A stretch of DNA of 58,751 bases from Oscillospiraceae bacterium (GTDB lineage Bacteria; Bacillota; Clostridia; Oscillospirales; Acutalibacteraceae). Positions 1 through 7,558 of the stretch are shown here, in pieces (within the stretch, counting starts at the first letter, position 1; the number at the start of each line of letters is the position of its first letter). Made by a program: the position numbers and the translations under genes. The stretch spans positions 1 to 58,751 of the forward strand of contig SVNZ01000007.1 of assembly GCA_015066595.1 (NCBI GenBank). Direction: 5' to 3'. A model generated the notes under the pieces. That model saw only the letters and a program-made list of their open reading frames with translations. It did not search any database and was not told the origin of the DNA.

Positions 1-71
1 ATCTTGCAATAATCTATTGTTATTGTAAGATAAAGCTTTGTGTTGCTTTTAATTTTACTTGCCAAAGAAAA

Positions 72-118
72 CCTCCTTCGATATATTACAGGTGCAATCT
101 TGTAATACACGAAGGAGG
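72..118. repeat. Long interrupted inverted repeat containing a Shine-Dalgarno-like sequence
   Basis: Arms CCTCCTTCG (72-80) and CGAAGGAGG (110-118) are perfect complements. A second paired segment lies inside, ATTACA (85-90) with TGTAAT (101-106). The right arm contains GAAGGAGG, so an RNA form would hide a ribosome binding site. No convincing gene follows it. A recombinase or regulator binding site is equally possible. Confidence 0.6.
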
Positions 119-563
119 AATTTTTGTTATATAAACCAAGGAAGAATGGAACTGTGTGCAAAAGAAGTATGGTTTTATTGAGTAAAAAGCATTGCAAGGA
201 GATAGCGGCTGTTGTCTCCAAAACACGACTGTTTGGCTCTGCTTGATGCAGTAGTGTTCTGAAACGTTTTGAAAAAGTCCAAAGCAGAAAAGAGGAATAC
301 GGATACTCTATAAAAAATCCGCCGCCTCCGTATGGCAATAAAATACGGACGAACGTTTATGGGCTTTTATCGGGAATGAAAATCCTTGCCATTGACCTTT
401 ATAGGCACTGTGTTTACCACAGAATATGGCAAGCGTAGTCAATCAAGACACATACCAATGGGTATGATTACGCCGGATTGCTTTGGCAATCCGATTGTGC
501 TAACCACCTTTATTTGGAAAACTAAATATGATATTTTTTCTGTGGCTTAAGTAATGATTAGCG

Positions 564-1140
564 TTTCGGAATGACAGTTTAAAAAATGAAATTCCTATCG
601 AAATGAACCCCTCATTATGAAATGGTTATGACTTTCATTTCGGAAGCCGCGCCGTTTCTATTGAACAAAGTAAAATAGAAACGGCGGCGTAGGCTCCGTC
701 CGGAGCCGCCGTTGGCAAGGCATTTGGGGAGCAGGCAGGAAGAAAACAAAAGAACTGCAAGCGGGAGAAGGCACCCGGGTCCCTGGGGAAACTATGCCTT
801 GCCACAGATATGACCAACTTTTCGGAAATGATAAATGATACTATTCTTCGGAATGATAATCCGGAAATGATATACATTTCGGAAGTCATACCAAGATTTA
901 AAATAGTATTATGATTCACGCCTACGGCGTGTTCCGACCGTTTGATGTTCAATGAATAACCTTTTAATATGACAGTCATTAAACATCAAACAGTCGGCAA
1001 ACAAGTAGATTCATTAAAGATTTATATTAGATACAATGACTGTTATTTTGATATAATAATGATCTTCCTTTCGGAATGACGGCGCTGAAAAATGACATTC
1101 CTTCCCTATTAGAGCAAGATGATATACCTATCGGAATGAC
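564..1140 (+). repeat. Array of about eight degenerate TTTCGGAATGAC motifs
   Basis: Copies or close variants are seen at 564-575, 638-646, 820-832, 846-857, 860-871, 876-889, 1069-1080 and 1130-1140, all in the same orientation. Some are accompanied by the complementary form (AATGACATTCC near 1090). The spacing is irregular, which argues against CRISPR. It may be an array of protein-binding sites (iteron-like) of the mobile element. Confidence 0.5.
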
Positions 1141-1165
1141 CACAAAAATGACCATCCTTATTGGA

Positions 1166-1207
1166 GGCGGCGCAGGAGATTGAAGCTCCTGCGCCGCCGA
1201 TTTTTTT
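1166..1207 (+). terminator. Strong rho-independent terminator
   Basis: A 13-bp GC-rich stem (1166-1178 with 1186-1198) has a 7-nt loop and is followed by a run of T at 1201-1207. It would stop transcription from the repeat region before the integrase gene. Confidence 0.85.
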
Positions 1208-1385
1208 GCCTTGTGGAAAATCAGTGCTGTTTTTTACTTGCCAAATGAAAACTCCTTTTACATATTTCCTTTGCCGTTAAGGTCAGAGAAGCCGAAACGC
1301 AATTTACTTGCCAAATCAAATGCCGTGTTTTAGCTTCTCTGTGTCGAAACCCAAACGGCAAATTTCAGAGAAAGGAGGAACCGAA

Positions 1386-2444
1386 ATGGTAGGTAACGAA
1401 AAGACAGAATCGGTACTAGAACAGCTCGATAAACAGCCTTGGGCGGTGTTTTCCACGGAAGAGTTTGAAAGACAAGTTGAAAAGGCAGTGAAGGAACTCC
1501 CACCTGAAGAGATTGCAAAGAAAATCAAGAAAATGAGTTGGAATCTTCAGGTTCAGGTAAAGAAGATTCTTCGTTGTAACGAGAATAGCATAGCATCTAA
1601 GAAAAGATGCGATGCTGCCTGTAAACGCTTTTGCGATTTCATTGCCGCTCGCTATCATCTTAAAAACTTCAAAAATGTTGAAGCGAGACACCTGAGAGCC
1701 TACGTAGAGTATTTGCAATCAAGGGGATTAATGCCTTCGTATATCGACACAGAGTTGTCGTGCATACGCTTTGTTCATAATCGCTCCGGAAGCAAAAATA
1801 TACTGCCTGAAAACAAGGATCTCAAGCTTCAAAAGCGTGAACCCACAAAGTATAACCGTGGATTACTTGAAAGCGAAGTCGCCGCAATCATGACAAGAGC
1901 AATCGGGATGAAGCGTTATGATGTGGCAATGGGTGTAACCATCGTTAAAAACTTTGGACTTCGCAAAGATGAATTGACTTATCTTCGTATTCATGTTCTT
2001 GAAGACGCAATCAAGACCAAGCAGCTTCACGTTTACAACGGTAAAGGCGGTCAGGAACGTGATATACCTTTTGACACCAAAGAACAAACGGAAATCCTTG
2101 AAAAGATTCTGGAATACGCAAAGAGTAAGGGAAAGCGCTCAGCGGATTATTTGTTCTGTGACGATCATACCCACAGCGTTAAAAGACAGAAGGATTCTTT
2201 TACAAACTGGATGAGCAATCATCTTTACGCTTTGCTTGATCCCAACAGAAAGCAGATGATCAAGAAAGGCAAAAAGGAACGTGCGGATAAAGGCTACGGT
2301 TGGCATGCACTTCGTCACACTTATGCACAAAGAACCTATGCATTGCTTCGTGCTCGTGGTTATAGCGACAAGGCGGCGAGAAAAGAAGTATCCGAAAGAT
2401 TGGGACATCATCGTCCGGATATCACTAAAGTTTACGAGGAATAG
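1386..2444 (+). CDS. Tyrosine recombinase/phage-type integrase
   Basis: This is a site-specific recombinase of about 352 residues that would catalyse integration and excision of a mobile element. The catalytic set of the family is visible. There is an Arg in GLRKDELTYL, a Lys in the YNGKGGQERDIPF beta-hairpin, HALRHTYAQ for the HxxR box, and LGHHRPDITKVYEE, where the second His and the nucleophilic Tyr fall just before the C-terminus. The N-terminal third is a SAM-like core-binding domain (KRFCDFIAARY region). The frame is open from 1308, but an AAAGGAGG at 1371-1378 places the start at ATG 1386. It lies about 3.3 kb from the ssrA 3' end, beside exact 13-bp repeats, and is followed by genes of accessory character. 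That agrees with an element integrated at ssrA. It looks intact. Confidence 0.9.
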   Translation: MVGNEKTESVLEQLDKQPWAVFSTEEFERQVEKAVKELPPEEIAKKIKKMSWNLQVQVKKILRCNENSIASKKRCDAACKRFCDFIAARYHLKNFKNVEARHLRAYVEYLQSRGLMPSYIDTELSCIRFVHNRSGSKNILPENKDLKLQKREPTKYNRGLLESEVAAIMTRAIGMKRYDVAMGVTIVKNFGLRKDELTYLRIHVLEDAIKTKQLHVYNGKGGQERDIPFDTKEQTEILEKILEYAKSKGKRSADYLFCDDHTHSVKRQKDSFTNWMSNHLYALLDPNRKQMIKKGKKERADKGYGWHALRHTYAQRTYALLRARGYSDKAARKEVSERLGHHRPDITKVYEE

Positions 2445-2449
2445 TTCCG

Positions 2450-2469
2450 CAAGGGGCGTTTGCCCCTTG
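2450..2469 (+). repeat. Short perfect hairpin after the integrase gene
   Basis: CAAGGGGC and GCCCCTTG form an 8-bp stem with a GTTT loop a few bases after the integrase stop. There is no T-run, so it is more likely an mRNA end-stabilising hairpin or a binding site than a terminator. Confidence 0.45.
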
Positions 2470-2559
2470 TACATAGATTTAGATATTAATCTGTGAATAT
2501 AGCAGAAAGGAGACGGCACTGACATATATATCACTGACCTATAAAGCCTTGTGTAGCGA

Positions 2560-2712
2560 ATGTCTGAAGAAAAGCAAGGTAAATATGATATTGAATTACC
2601 GCAATCAATCATAGAATCGTTTGCCAGATTTCTTGTGCCTGAAATGAAGAAGTATTATGCCGAACTGCAAGAAAAGAGTACAGACACACAAAACAAAAAC
2701 AAAGAAGAATAG
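2560..2712 (+). CDS. Small 50-residue protein of the integrative element
   Basis: This is a short ORF starting at ATG 2560 and ending just before a strong terminator. The product is charged, with an amphipathic helix (IIESFARFLVPEMKKYYAEL) and a polar Lys/Asn/Glu tail. Short proteins with a similar 'LA/FA..LLP.I..YY' helix are common beside recombinases on Firmicutes mobile elements, where their job is unknown. No good Shine-Dalgarno sequence is seen directly upstream; the AAAGGAG near 2507 is too far away, which lowers confidence in the start. It may be co-transcribed with the integrase. An excisionase or relaxase accessory role cannot be told from sequence. Confidence 0.5.
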   Translation: MSEEKQGKYDIELPQSIIESFARFLVPEMKKYYAELQEKSTDTQNKNKEE

Positions 2713-2713
2713 C

Positions 2714-2757
2714 AAAAAACGAGAGCCAAGGCGTTAAAACCTTGACTCTCGTTTTTT
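2714..2757. terminator. Bidirectional rho-independent terminator
   Basis: The stem 2720-2731/2740-2751 (CGAGAGCCAAGG with CCTTGACTCTCG, one mismatch) has A-runs to its left and six T to its right. It separates the integrase unit from the downstream three-gene unit. Confidence 0.85.
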
Positions 2758-2795
2758 ATGATTTTTGTAAAACTATGGAAAACTAAGTACTTTTG

Positions 2796-2804
2796 TGCTA
2801 TAAT
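2796..2804 (+). promoter_or_regulatory. Extended -10 promoter of the NTPase-nuclease/TIR unit
   Basis: TGCTATAAT is a perfect extended -10 element located 37 bp before the start codon at 2842. No clear -35 box is present, which is tolerated in extended -10 promoters. It gives the three-gene unit its own transcription start. Confidence 0.6.
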
Positions 2805-2841
2805 ACAACAAATAACATAGGATAGTTGGAGATGTTCTAAT

Positions 2842-3963
2842 ATGTTTGATACAGAAATAGTTAGCAACTTAGAACAATATGAGAAGTATTTGAACGAGAG
2901 ATTTATTTATAGAGAAGAATTAGATCAAGTACTTGAAATTATGAAATCGTGTGACACATATAGAATTTTAATTATAGGTCCAGCCGGGTGTGGAAAGACA
3001 ACACTTTTACACATGCTATCACACTATACAGTAAGAAAAGAACCTTGCGAAATTATTTCCGCTTATGAAATGCAGCATAATAATTTCCGACTATTTAATG
3101 AACAAAGCGATTATCCTTTGTTTCTTGATGGTCTTGATGAACTTCAGAATCCGTATCAATTTCTATATCAATTTAACGTTCTAAATAAAAAGCAATTAAT
3201 TTGTACATCTAGGTCTAATATTTCAAATGGCAATTATTTTACACATGTTGTTGTGTTTAAGCCATTGACACAAAATCAAATTAAACTTCTAATTGAAAAA
3301 ATGGGTGTGACTATTGATATACTTCCATTGATAATCAATAGCCTTGAAAAGGCCAACCTTACTCCACGAGATATTTTCTCAAAATTGTTAATGAGCATAA
3401 AAGACTCAAATATTGGTGAGTTTTATTCAAAGTTCAATAACTTACTATATCAATATGGAAACGGTCTAGATTTTAGCTCCGGAATAATAATGCCGAAAAA
3501 AGAGTTGATTATTCCATCGAAAGAAATTACAACAGGTATTACAATTGTAAATGATGCTCTTTTAAAAAAAGCACAACAGAACCCAAAGATTATGTATTCT
3601 TTTTCTTCTCGTGAATTTGAAAAAATGGTGTGCGAATTACTGGAAAAACACGGTTATACGGTTAAACTTACTAAACAGACAAGAGATGGTGGAAAAGATA
3701 TAATTATTGTTGAAAAATCTTTTGTTGGAGAGTTTTGTATATATGTAGAATGCAAAAAATACAGTGCAGATAATCCTATTAGTGTCAAACTGGTTAGAGA
3801 ATTATATGGAACTGTAGAAGCTGAGAAAGCATCTGCAGGCATGCTTATAACTACTTCATATTTTACCAAAGATGCTAAAGAATTCACAGAAAAAGCAAAA
3901 CACCGAATGACATTAAGAGATTATAACGATTTAGTTCAAGAGCTTAATAAGATCAAATGTTGA
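2842..3963 (+). CDS. P-loop NTPase fused to an Mrr-type restriction endonuclease domain
   Basis: This is a 373-residue two-domain protein. Residues about 20-200 hold a P-loop ATPase with Walker A GPAGCGKTT (46-54), Walker B LFLDGLDE (93-100) and a sensor-like CTSRS (121-125), resembling STAND/AAA-type switches. Residues about 253-370 form a restriction endonuclease-like fold of the Mrr_cat family, with GGKD (D286) and ECK (E303, K305) matching the catalytic D...(E/Q)xK motif. Known Mrr proteins cut modified or foreign DNA; the NTPase would gate or power the nuclease. It is the first gene of a tight unit with a TIR protein 24 bp downstream and a membrane coiled-coil protein. It is AT-rich relative to the core genes. 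A role in antiviral defence is inferred from the domains and from the integrase neighbour, and has not been shown. Confidence 0.8.
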   Translation: MFDTEIVSNLEQYEKYLNERFIYREELDQVLEIMKSCDTYRILIIGPAGCGKTTLLHMLSHYTVRKEPCEIISAYEMQHNNFRLFNEQSDYPLFLDGLDELQNPYQFLYQFNVLNKKQLICTSRSNISNGNYFTHVVVFKPLTQNQIKLLIEKMGVTIDILPLIINSLEKANLTPRDIFSKLLMSIKDSNIGEFYSKFNNLLYQYGNGLDFSSGIIMPKKELIIPSKEITTGITIVNDALLKKAQQNPKIMYSFSSREFEKMVCELLEKHGYTVKLTKQTRDGGKDIIIVEKSFVGEFCIYVECKKYSADNPISVKLVRELYGTVEAEKASAGMLITTSYFTKDAKEFTEKAKHRMTLRDYNDLVQELNKIKC

Positions 3964-3987
3964 ATCTTTTGAAAGTGAGAGAAAATT

Positions 3988-4965
3988 ATGAATGTTTTTA
4001 TATCATATTCGCACAGGGATAATGACTTTGCACATATGCTATCAACTGCACTAGAAAGCGATGGTTATGATGTTTTTATTGACAATAAAATACCCATTGG
4101 CAATAACATATACAAAGATATTGGAAAAGGAATCGCACGAGCTGATGCAGTAATTGTTGTAATATCTAAGAATTCAATCAATAGTAGTTTTGTGGCTAAC
4201 GAAACAGTATCTATGCTATCGTTTTTAGATAAAGGGAGAATGCCGTTAGTTATTCCCGTTGTGATTGGAAAAGATACTCCTTTACCTATGGACTTAAATG
4301 GGTTTAACTATATCGTCATTCCCTATGAGGATGAAAAAGCAAAAGAGAATGAGTTTAGTGGGATTAAACACACGCTAGATAAAGCTGCTGTAAAAAATGC
4401 CGTTGAAAAGATACGATTAATACTCGCAGCACATTATGAAAAAATACAACAAAACGAAAAAGAACGTAAAATATCTGAGGAGAAAGTAAAAACAGGGTTA
4501 TCAAAATATATTGATGGTGTCTTTGCTCTTTTAAAAGAAAATGAAAAGAAAAACAAAAGATTTGCGTTTTGGCTTTATTTGATATCAATCATCTCGCTCA
4601 TAGCAACTATTGCCGTAGCAGTACTGTTTATGACGGGTAAAGACCAGTACGAGAATATAACAATTCTTTTGGTGTATGGTTTGAGCAGTTTATTTATGGT
4701 GATTATACTTATTTCACTATCTAAATTAATGTTTACATTAGCGAAATCTTTTATGGTTGAATCTATCCGATGTTCAGACAGGATTCACGCAATATCCTTT
4801 GGAAAATTCTTTTTAGATGCATACGGAACGGAGGCTTCACGTGAAGAAGTTATAAAAGCATTTAGTTCTTGGAATATAGATAATGGCAGTACAACTTTTC
4901 GAACTCAATCTGGTGAAGATTATGATCCGAAGATAGCTGAAATAATAAAGATATTAAAAAAATAG
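3988..4965 (+). CDS. TIR-domain protein with two C-terminal membrane helices
   Basis: This is a 325-residue protein. The N-terminal TIR domain (about 1-125) opens with the classic FISYSHRD box and has an alternating beta/alpha pattern with DVFID and VIVVISKNS. Glu72 in SSFVANE fits the position of the catalytic glutamate of NAD-hydrolysing TIRs, but the usual Trp before it is Phe. A charged helical region (130-190, probably coiled coil) leads to two hydrophobic helices at about 192-215 and 224-250, then a cytosolic tail of about 75 residues. In bacteria, TIR proteins are defence effectors or signal producers. Membrane anchoring could tie activation to the membrane. It shares an operon with the upstream NTPase-nuclease. 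Whether it hydrolyses NAD or only mediates assembly is open. Confidence 0.8.
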   Translation: MNVFISYSHRDNDFAHMLSTALESDGYDVFIDNKIPIGNNIYKDIGKGIARADAVIVVISKNSINSSFVANETVSMLSFLDKGRMPLVIPVVIGKDTPLPMDLNGFNYIVIPYEDEKAKENEFSGIKHTLDKAAVKNAVEKIRLILAAHYEKIQQNEKERKISEEKVKTGLSKYIDGVFALLKENEKKNKRFAFWLYLISIISLIATIAVAVLFMTGKDQYENITILLVYGLSSLFMVIILISLSKLMFTLAKSFMVESIRCSDRIHAISFGKFFLDAYGTEASREEVIKAFSSWNIDNGSTTFRTQSGEDYDPKIAEIIKILKK

Positions 4966-5002
4966 TCAATCATAAATACGCACACTAGAAAGGAATACCA
5001 CA

Positions 5003-5599
5003 ATGAGTGACAAAATCATAATAGAAATTCTTTCAGCAGGCGTTGTTGCATCACTTGTAACGGGTATATTCTCATTAATAATTGCTATCAAAAATAACAG
5101 AAAATTACTTGACATTGAAAACAGCAAACAACGTTTTACGATAACTCAGGAAAGATTTAAAGCACTGAAAGAAGCATATAGTCAACTGCTTGATTTGTTA
5201 CCGGAAGACCAGCATGCAGGTTATATCATAATGAATTTACCTTTGCAAGATGGATTCGAGGAAAATGGTTTAGCAAGTTCATATGAGGTTGCAGAACGGA
5301 ATATAAAAATACTGCATAGTCATTTTCAAAGACACGGTTATTTGTTATCAGAGGATGAGCAAAATAGTATTATAGATTTTACAGAAGAGCTTGATAGTAT
5401 TGCTAAAAGCCTTATCAATGCAAAATCTGATTTCCAAGTGTACAATATTGAAGAAGAATCCGATGCTTCAAGTATAACTGGAACAATTGCTGAACGTATT
5501 ATAAAAATCACTGAGTTTGAAGAAATGTATTTTAGTTACTTCAGAAATAGTTTAAGCAAAATGTCAAGGTTAGATGAGAAAGCAACGGACGAAAAATAA
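5003..5599 (+). CDS. Membrane-anchored coiled-coil protein of unknown function
   Basis: This is a 198-residue protein I do not recognise. One hydrophobic segment lies near the N-terminus (about residues 10-29, AGVVASLVTGIFSLIIAI), followed by a long charged helical region (about 30-65, rich in K, E, N and Q) and a mostly alpha-helical remainder. This layout, a single helix followed by coiled coil, is frequent in small partner proteins of bacterial defence operons, but similarity to a named family is not evident. It is the last gene of the three-gene unit, 37 bp after the TIR gene behind AGAAAGGAA, and a hairpin terminator follows at 5641. It may sense or relay a signal at the membrane, or be an immunity or regulatory subunit; this is a guess from context. 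Confidence 0.65.
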   Translation: MSDKIIIEILSAGVVASLVTGIFSLIIAIKNNRKLLDIENSKQRFTITQERFKALKEAYSQLLDLLPEDQHAGYIIMNLPLQDGFEENGLASSYEVAERNIKILHSHFQRHGYLLSEDEQNSIIDFTEELDSIAKSLINAKSDFQVYNIEEESDASSITGTIAERIIKITEFEEMYFSYFRNSLSKMSRLDEKATDEK

Positions 5600-5640
5600 T
5601 TTTACTCAAGAAATGTCTATTGCTGATACATAAAAACATT

Positions 5641-5682
5641 AAAACACCGACACTGTTTCAAATAACAATGTCGGTGTTTTTT
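5641..5682 (+). terminator. Rho-independent terminator after the TIR unit
   Basis: AAACACCGACA pairs with TGTCGGTGTTT across a loop, followed by TTT. It closes the three-gene unit just before the ssrA 3' end. The A-run on the left side means it could also act on the opposite strand for ssrA. Confidence 0.8.
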
Positions 5683-5755
5683 CGTGGTGACATTACAGGA
5701 ACTCTTCTATGGCGAAACCACCTTTGAAGTAGTAGGTGTTCGTGCAATGTCCATT

Positions 5756-6101
5756 TGGTGGAGATGAGGAGAATCGAACTCCTGTCCGAAAACCTCGCCC
5801 CAAGGCTTTCTCCGAGTGCAGTCATTGTATTAAGATTCCCTTAGCACAACGCCCAATAACAGGCTTTGTGCGTTGGTAGCCTTTGATGTGTGACAAAAGT
5901 CAAGGCGCTCTTTTGTTCACAGTAACCACTAGTCGACGCTCAACCCGTAGCCGTGGTACTCAACGGGAGAACGAGCTGCATTAAGCAGCTAAAGCAACTT
6001 TATTGTTGTTGTTTATTTTTATAGTTAGAGCTTTTAAAGTGGTGCCCCACCACTACTCGCTTACCAAGGTTTGTGATCCCCGTCGAAACCTTTACATCCC
6101 C
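5756..6101 (-). ncRNA. ssrA: tmRNA (transfer-messenger RNA)
   Basis: tmRNA rescues ribosomes stalled on broken mRNAs. Its 5' end GGGGAUG pairs with CAUCUCC before the encoded CCA to form the acceptor stem. The T arm carries GGUUCGAUUC-like sequence (GAGTTCGATTCTCCT). The 5' part has the conserved AGGTTTCGACGGGGAT. A reading frame ends ...NNNNKVALAA followed by TAA (complement of 5981-5983), which is the proteolysis tag; the exact resume codon cannot be assigned by eye. The length is 346 nt. smpB follows directly downstream of the 5' side. The 3' end borders the accessory region 1-5755, as is usual where elements use ssrA as an attachment site. Confidence 0.95.
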
Positions 6102-6120
6102 GTATGGTTTTGTGAAAATA

Positions 6121-6585
6121 TCAACCTCGTTGCTTTTCTTTCATAGCTCGTTCGATATCACGCTTAGCGGCCTTTTGAGCCATACTGTCACGCTTATCGT
6201 ATAGTTTTTTACCTTTGCACAGCCCGAGCTCAACTTTCACTTTACTGCCCTTAAAATATAGGGAGAGAGGAATAAGGGAATACCCGTCTTGTTTAATAAG
6301 TCCGAAGAGCTTGTTGATTTCACGCTTATGCATCAATAGCTTTCGAACTCTGAGCGGGTCTTTATTAAATATATTGCCTCGCTCATATGGACTTATGTGC
6401 ATTGAGTTCACAAAAATCTCACCGTCAACGATATTGCACCAGCAGTCCTTTAAGTTGACTCTGCCTTGACGCAGAGATTTCACCTCAGTACCGCACAGTT
6501 CAATACCAGCTTCAAACTTGTCTTCCACAAAATAGTCGTGGAAGGCTTTTTTGTTTTGAGCGATAGTCTTTACACTTTCATTCAT
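6121..6585 (-). CDS. smpB: SsrA-binding protein SmpB
   Basis: SmpB binds the tRNA-like part of tmRNA and brings it to stalled ribosomes for trans-translation. The 154-residue product has the full family pattern: [39 protein letters not shown] at the start of the beta-barrel and the basic C-terminal tail ([28 protein letters not shown]). That tail enters the mRNA channel in known structures. The length is normal. The start codon overlaps the recR stop by one base, so it is translated in the recR-smpB operon. Its partner RNA gene ssrA lies only 19 bp further on in the same strand direction, a common pairing. Confidence 0.97.
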   Translation of the reverse strand: MNESVKTIAQNKKAFHDYFVEDKFEAGIELCGTEVKSLRQGRVNLKDCWCNIVDGEIFVNSMHISPYERGNIFNKDPLRVRKLLMHKREINKLFGLIKQDGYSLIPLSLYFKGSKVKVELGLCKGKKLYDKRDSMAQKAAKRDIERAMKEKQRG

Positions 6586-7187
6586 TACAGTTCATTCCTG
6601 CCTTCTAGTGCTCTGGCTAGTGTTACTTCGTCAGCGTATTCAAGGTCGCCACCTACAGGAATACCGTATGCAAGTCGTGTGACCTTTATACCCATAGGTT
6701 TTAAGAGTCTACTGATATACATAGCGGTGGCTTCTCCTTCGACAGTAGGGTTAGTAGCCATAATAACTTCTTTTACTGTATCGTCGGATAGTCTTGAAAG
6801 CAGTTGCTTGATATACAACTGGTCAGGGCCGATACCGTTTAAAGGAGAAATAGCACCATGTAGCACATGGTAAACACCATTATACTCGTGAGTGCTTTCA
6901 AGAGCAATAGCGTCTCGAGGTGTTTCTACTACACAGATGACAGACTTGTCCCTTGTGTTGCTTTTGCACACAGGACAGTGCTCTCCTTCGGAAAAGTTGC
7001 AACAAGTAGCGCAGTAGCGGATTTTTTCGTGTGCATCAACGATAGCGTTTGAAAACTCTACTGCTTGATCTTTTGGCATATTGAGCACAAAATATGCAAG
7101 TCTTTGTGCAGTTTTTGAACCAATCCCCGGCAGTCGCTCAAATTGTTCAACGAGCTTTGACAGCGGAACTACGTTATAGTTTGCCAT
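6585..7187 (-). CDS. recR: Recombination mediator RecR
   Basis: RecR works with RecF and RecO to load RecA at gaps during recombinational repair. The product has 200 residues, the family norm. Visible features are the N-terminal helix-hairpin-helix ([15 protein letters not shown]), the zinc finger [16 protein letters not shown], and the Toprim domain beginning with [14 protein letters not shown], with the later [15 protein letters not shown] segment. Its start overlaps the last base of the ybaB frame, giving a dnaX-ybaB-recR operon, a gene order conserved in many bacteria. Nothing unusual is seen. Confidence 0.97.
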   Translation of the reverse strand: MANYNVVPLSKLVEQFERLPGIGSKTAQRLAYFVLNMPKDQAVEFSNAIVDAHEKIRYCATCCNFSEGEHCPVCKSNTRDKSVICVVETPRDAIALESTHEYNGVYHVLHGAISPLNGIGPDQLYIKQLLSRLSDDTVKEVIMATNPTVEGEATAMYISRLLKPMGIKVTRLAYGIPVGGDLEYADEVTLARALEGRNEL

Positions 7188-7543
7188 CAGAATAAACCAC
7201 CCATTGAGCCTAAATTAAGACCGCCTGAGATTTTTTCCATAGTTTCTTCTTTGTCTTTGTTAGCAACGCGCAAAGCTTCGTTGACAGCTGCCATAACAAG
7301 GTCAGAGAGCATCTCTACATCGTCAGGATCAACAACCTCAGGTTCGATTTCGATAGCTTTAACTTCCATTTCACCTGTTACAGTAACTTTTACAGCGTTG
7401 CCGCCTGAAGTAGCGGTGTATTCTTTAGCATTTAATTCTTCGGTTGCAGCAGCCATATCGTCCTGCATTTTCTGTGCCTGACGAGCGAGTGCCTGCAGGT
7501 TGCCAGCACCGCCACCGTACCCCTGTGGTAATCTTGCTTTCAT
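7187..7543 (-). CDS. YbaB/EbfC family nucleoid-associated protein
   Basis: This is a 118-residue protein of the YbaB/EbfC family, small dimers that bind DNA and are linked to nucleoid organisation or repair. The N-terminal part is a Gly-rich segment followed by [15 protein letters not shown], the family's long helix. The core has [22 protein letters not shown], the typical beta-sheet signature, and the last residues ([12 protein letters not shown]) form the usual flexible Gly/Met tail. It sits between dnaX (15 bp upstream) and recR, with which it overlaps by one base. This is the standard location. The exact cellular role is not settled in the family. Confidence 0.95.
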   Translation of the reverse strand: MKARLPQGYGGGAGNLQALARQAQKMQDDMAAATEELNAKEYTATSGGNAVKVTVTGEMEVKAIEIEPEVVDPDDVEMLSDLVMAAVNEALRVANKDKEETMEKISGGLNLGSMGGLF

Positions 7544-7558
7544 ATATATCTTCCTTTC

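Larger units (their letters stand above)
1..1300. other. Repeat-rich stretch without convincing genes, probable mobile-element end
   Basis: I find no ORF here with a recognisable product; the longest one (114 aa, minus strand, 635-979) reads through GC-rich hairpins and looks spurious. The stretch holds a long inverted repeat at 72-118, small hairpins at 473-492 and 681-713, at least eight copies of a TTTCGGAATGAC-like motif between 564 and 1140, and a strong terminator at 1166-1207. A few very short frames exist, such as a TTG-started 40-codon frame at 124 behind GGAGG, but they are unsupported. Its base composition changes abruptly from AT-rich to GC-rich blocks. Together with the integrase that follows, this suggests the control or end region of an integrated element. 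The function is unknown. Confidence 0.5.
54..1315 (+). repeat. Three exact 13-bp direct repeats TTTACTTGCCAAA flanking the pre-integrase region
   Basis: Exact copies of TTTACTTGCCAAA occur at 54-66, 1233-1245 and 1303-1315. The first two are alike further on (GAAAACCTCCTT versus TGAAAACTCCTT). Two copies sit within 155 bp upstream of the integrase start. Exact repeats grouped by a tyrosine recombinase gene are typical of integrase arm-type or excisionase sites. The role here is inferred. Confidence 0.6.

Noticed and set aside
635..979. 114-aa frame on the minus strand
   Set aside because: It runs through GC-rich inverted repeats and the motif array, has no ribosome binding site and shows no domain pattern.
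564..1140. CRISPR array
   Set aside because: The repeats are only about 12 bp, degenerate and unevenly spaced, with no cas genes nearby.
1308..1385. Upstream extension of the integrase frame
   Set aside because: The AAAGGAGG at 1371-1378 and ATG 1386 give a normal start; the extension contains one of the 13-bp repeats.
5756..5790. Second copy of the ssrA 3' end inside 1-5755 as the other attachment site
   Set aside because: I scanned for the T-arm sequence GAGTTCGATTCTCC and its complement and did not find another copy in the window.
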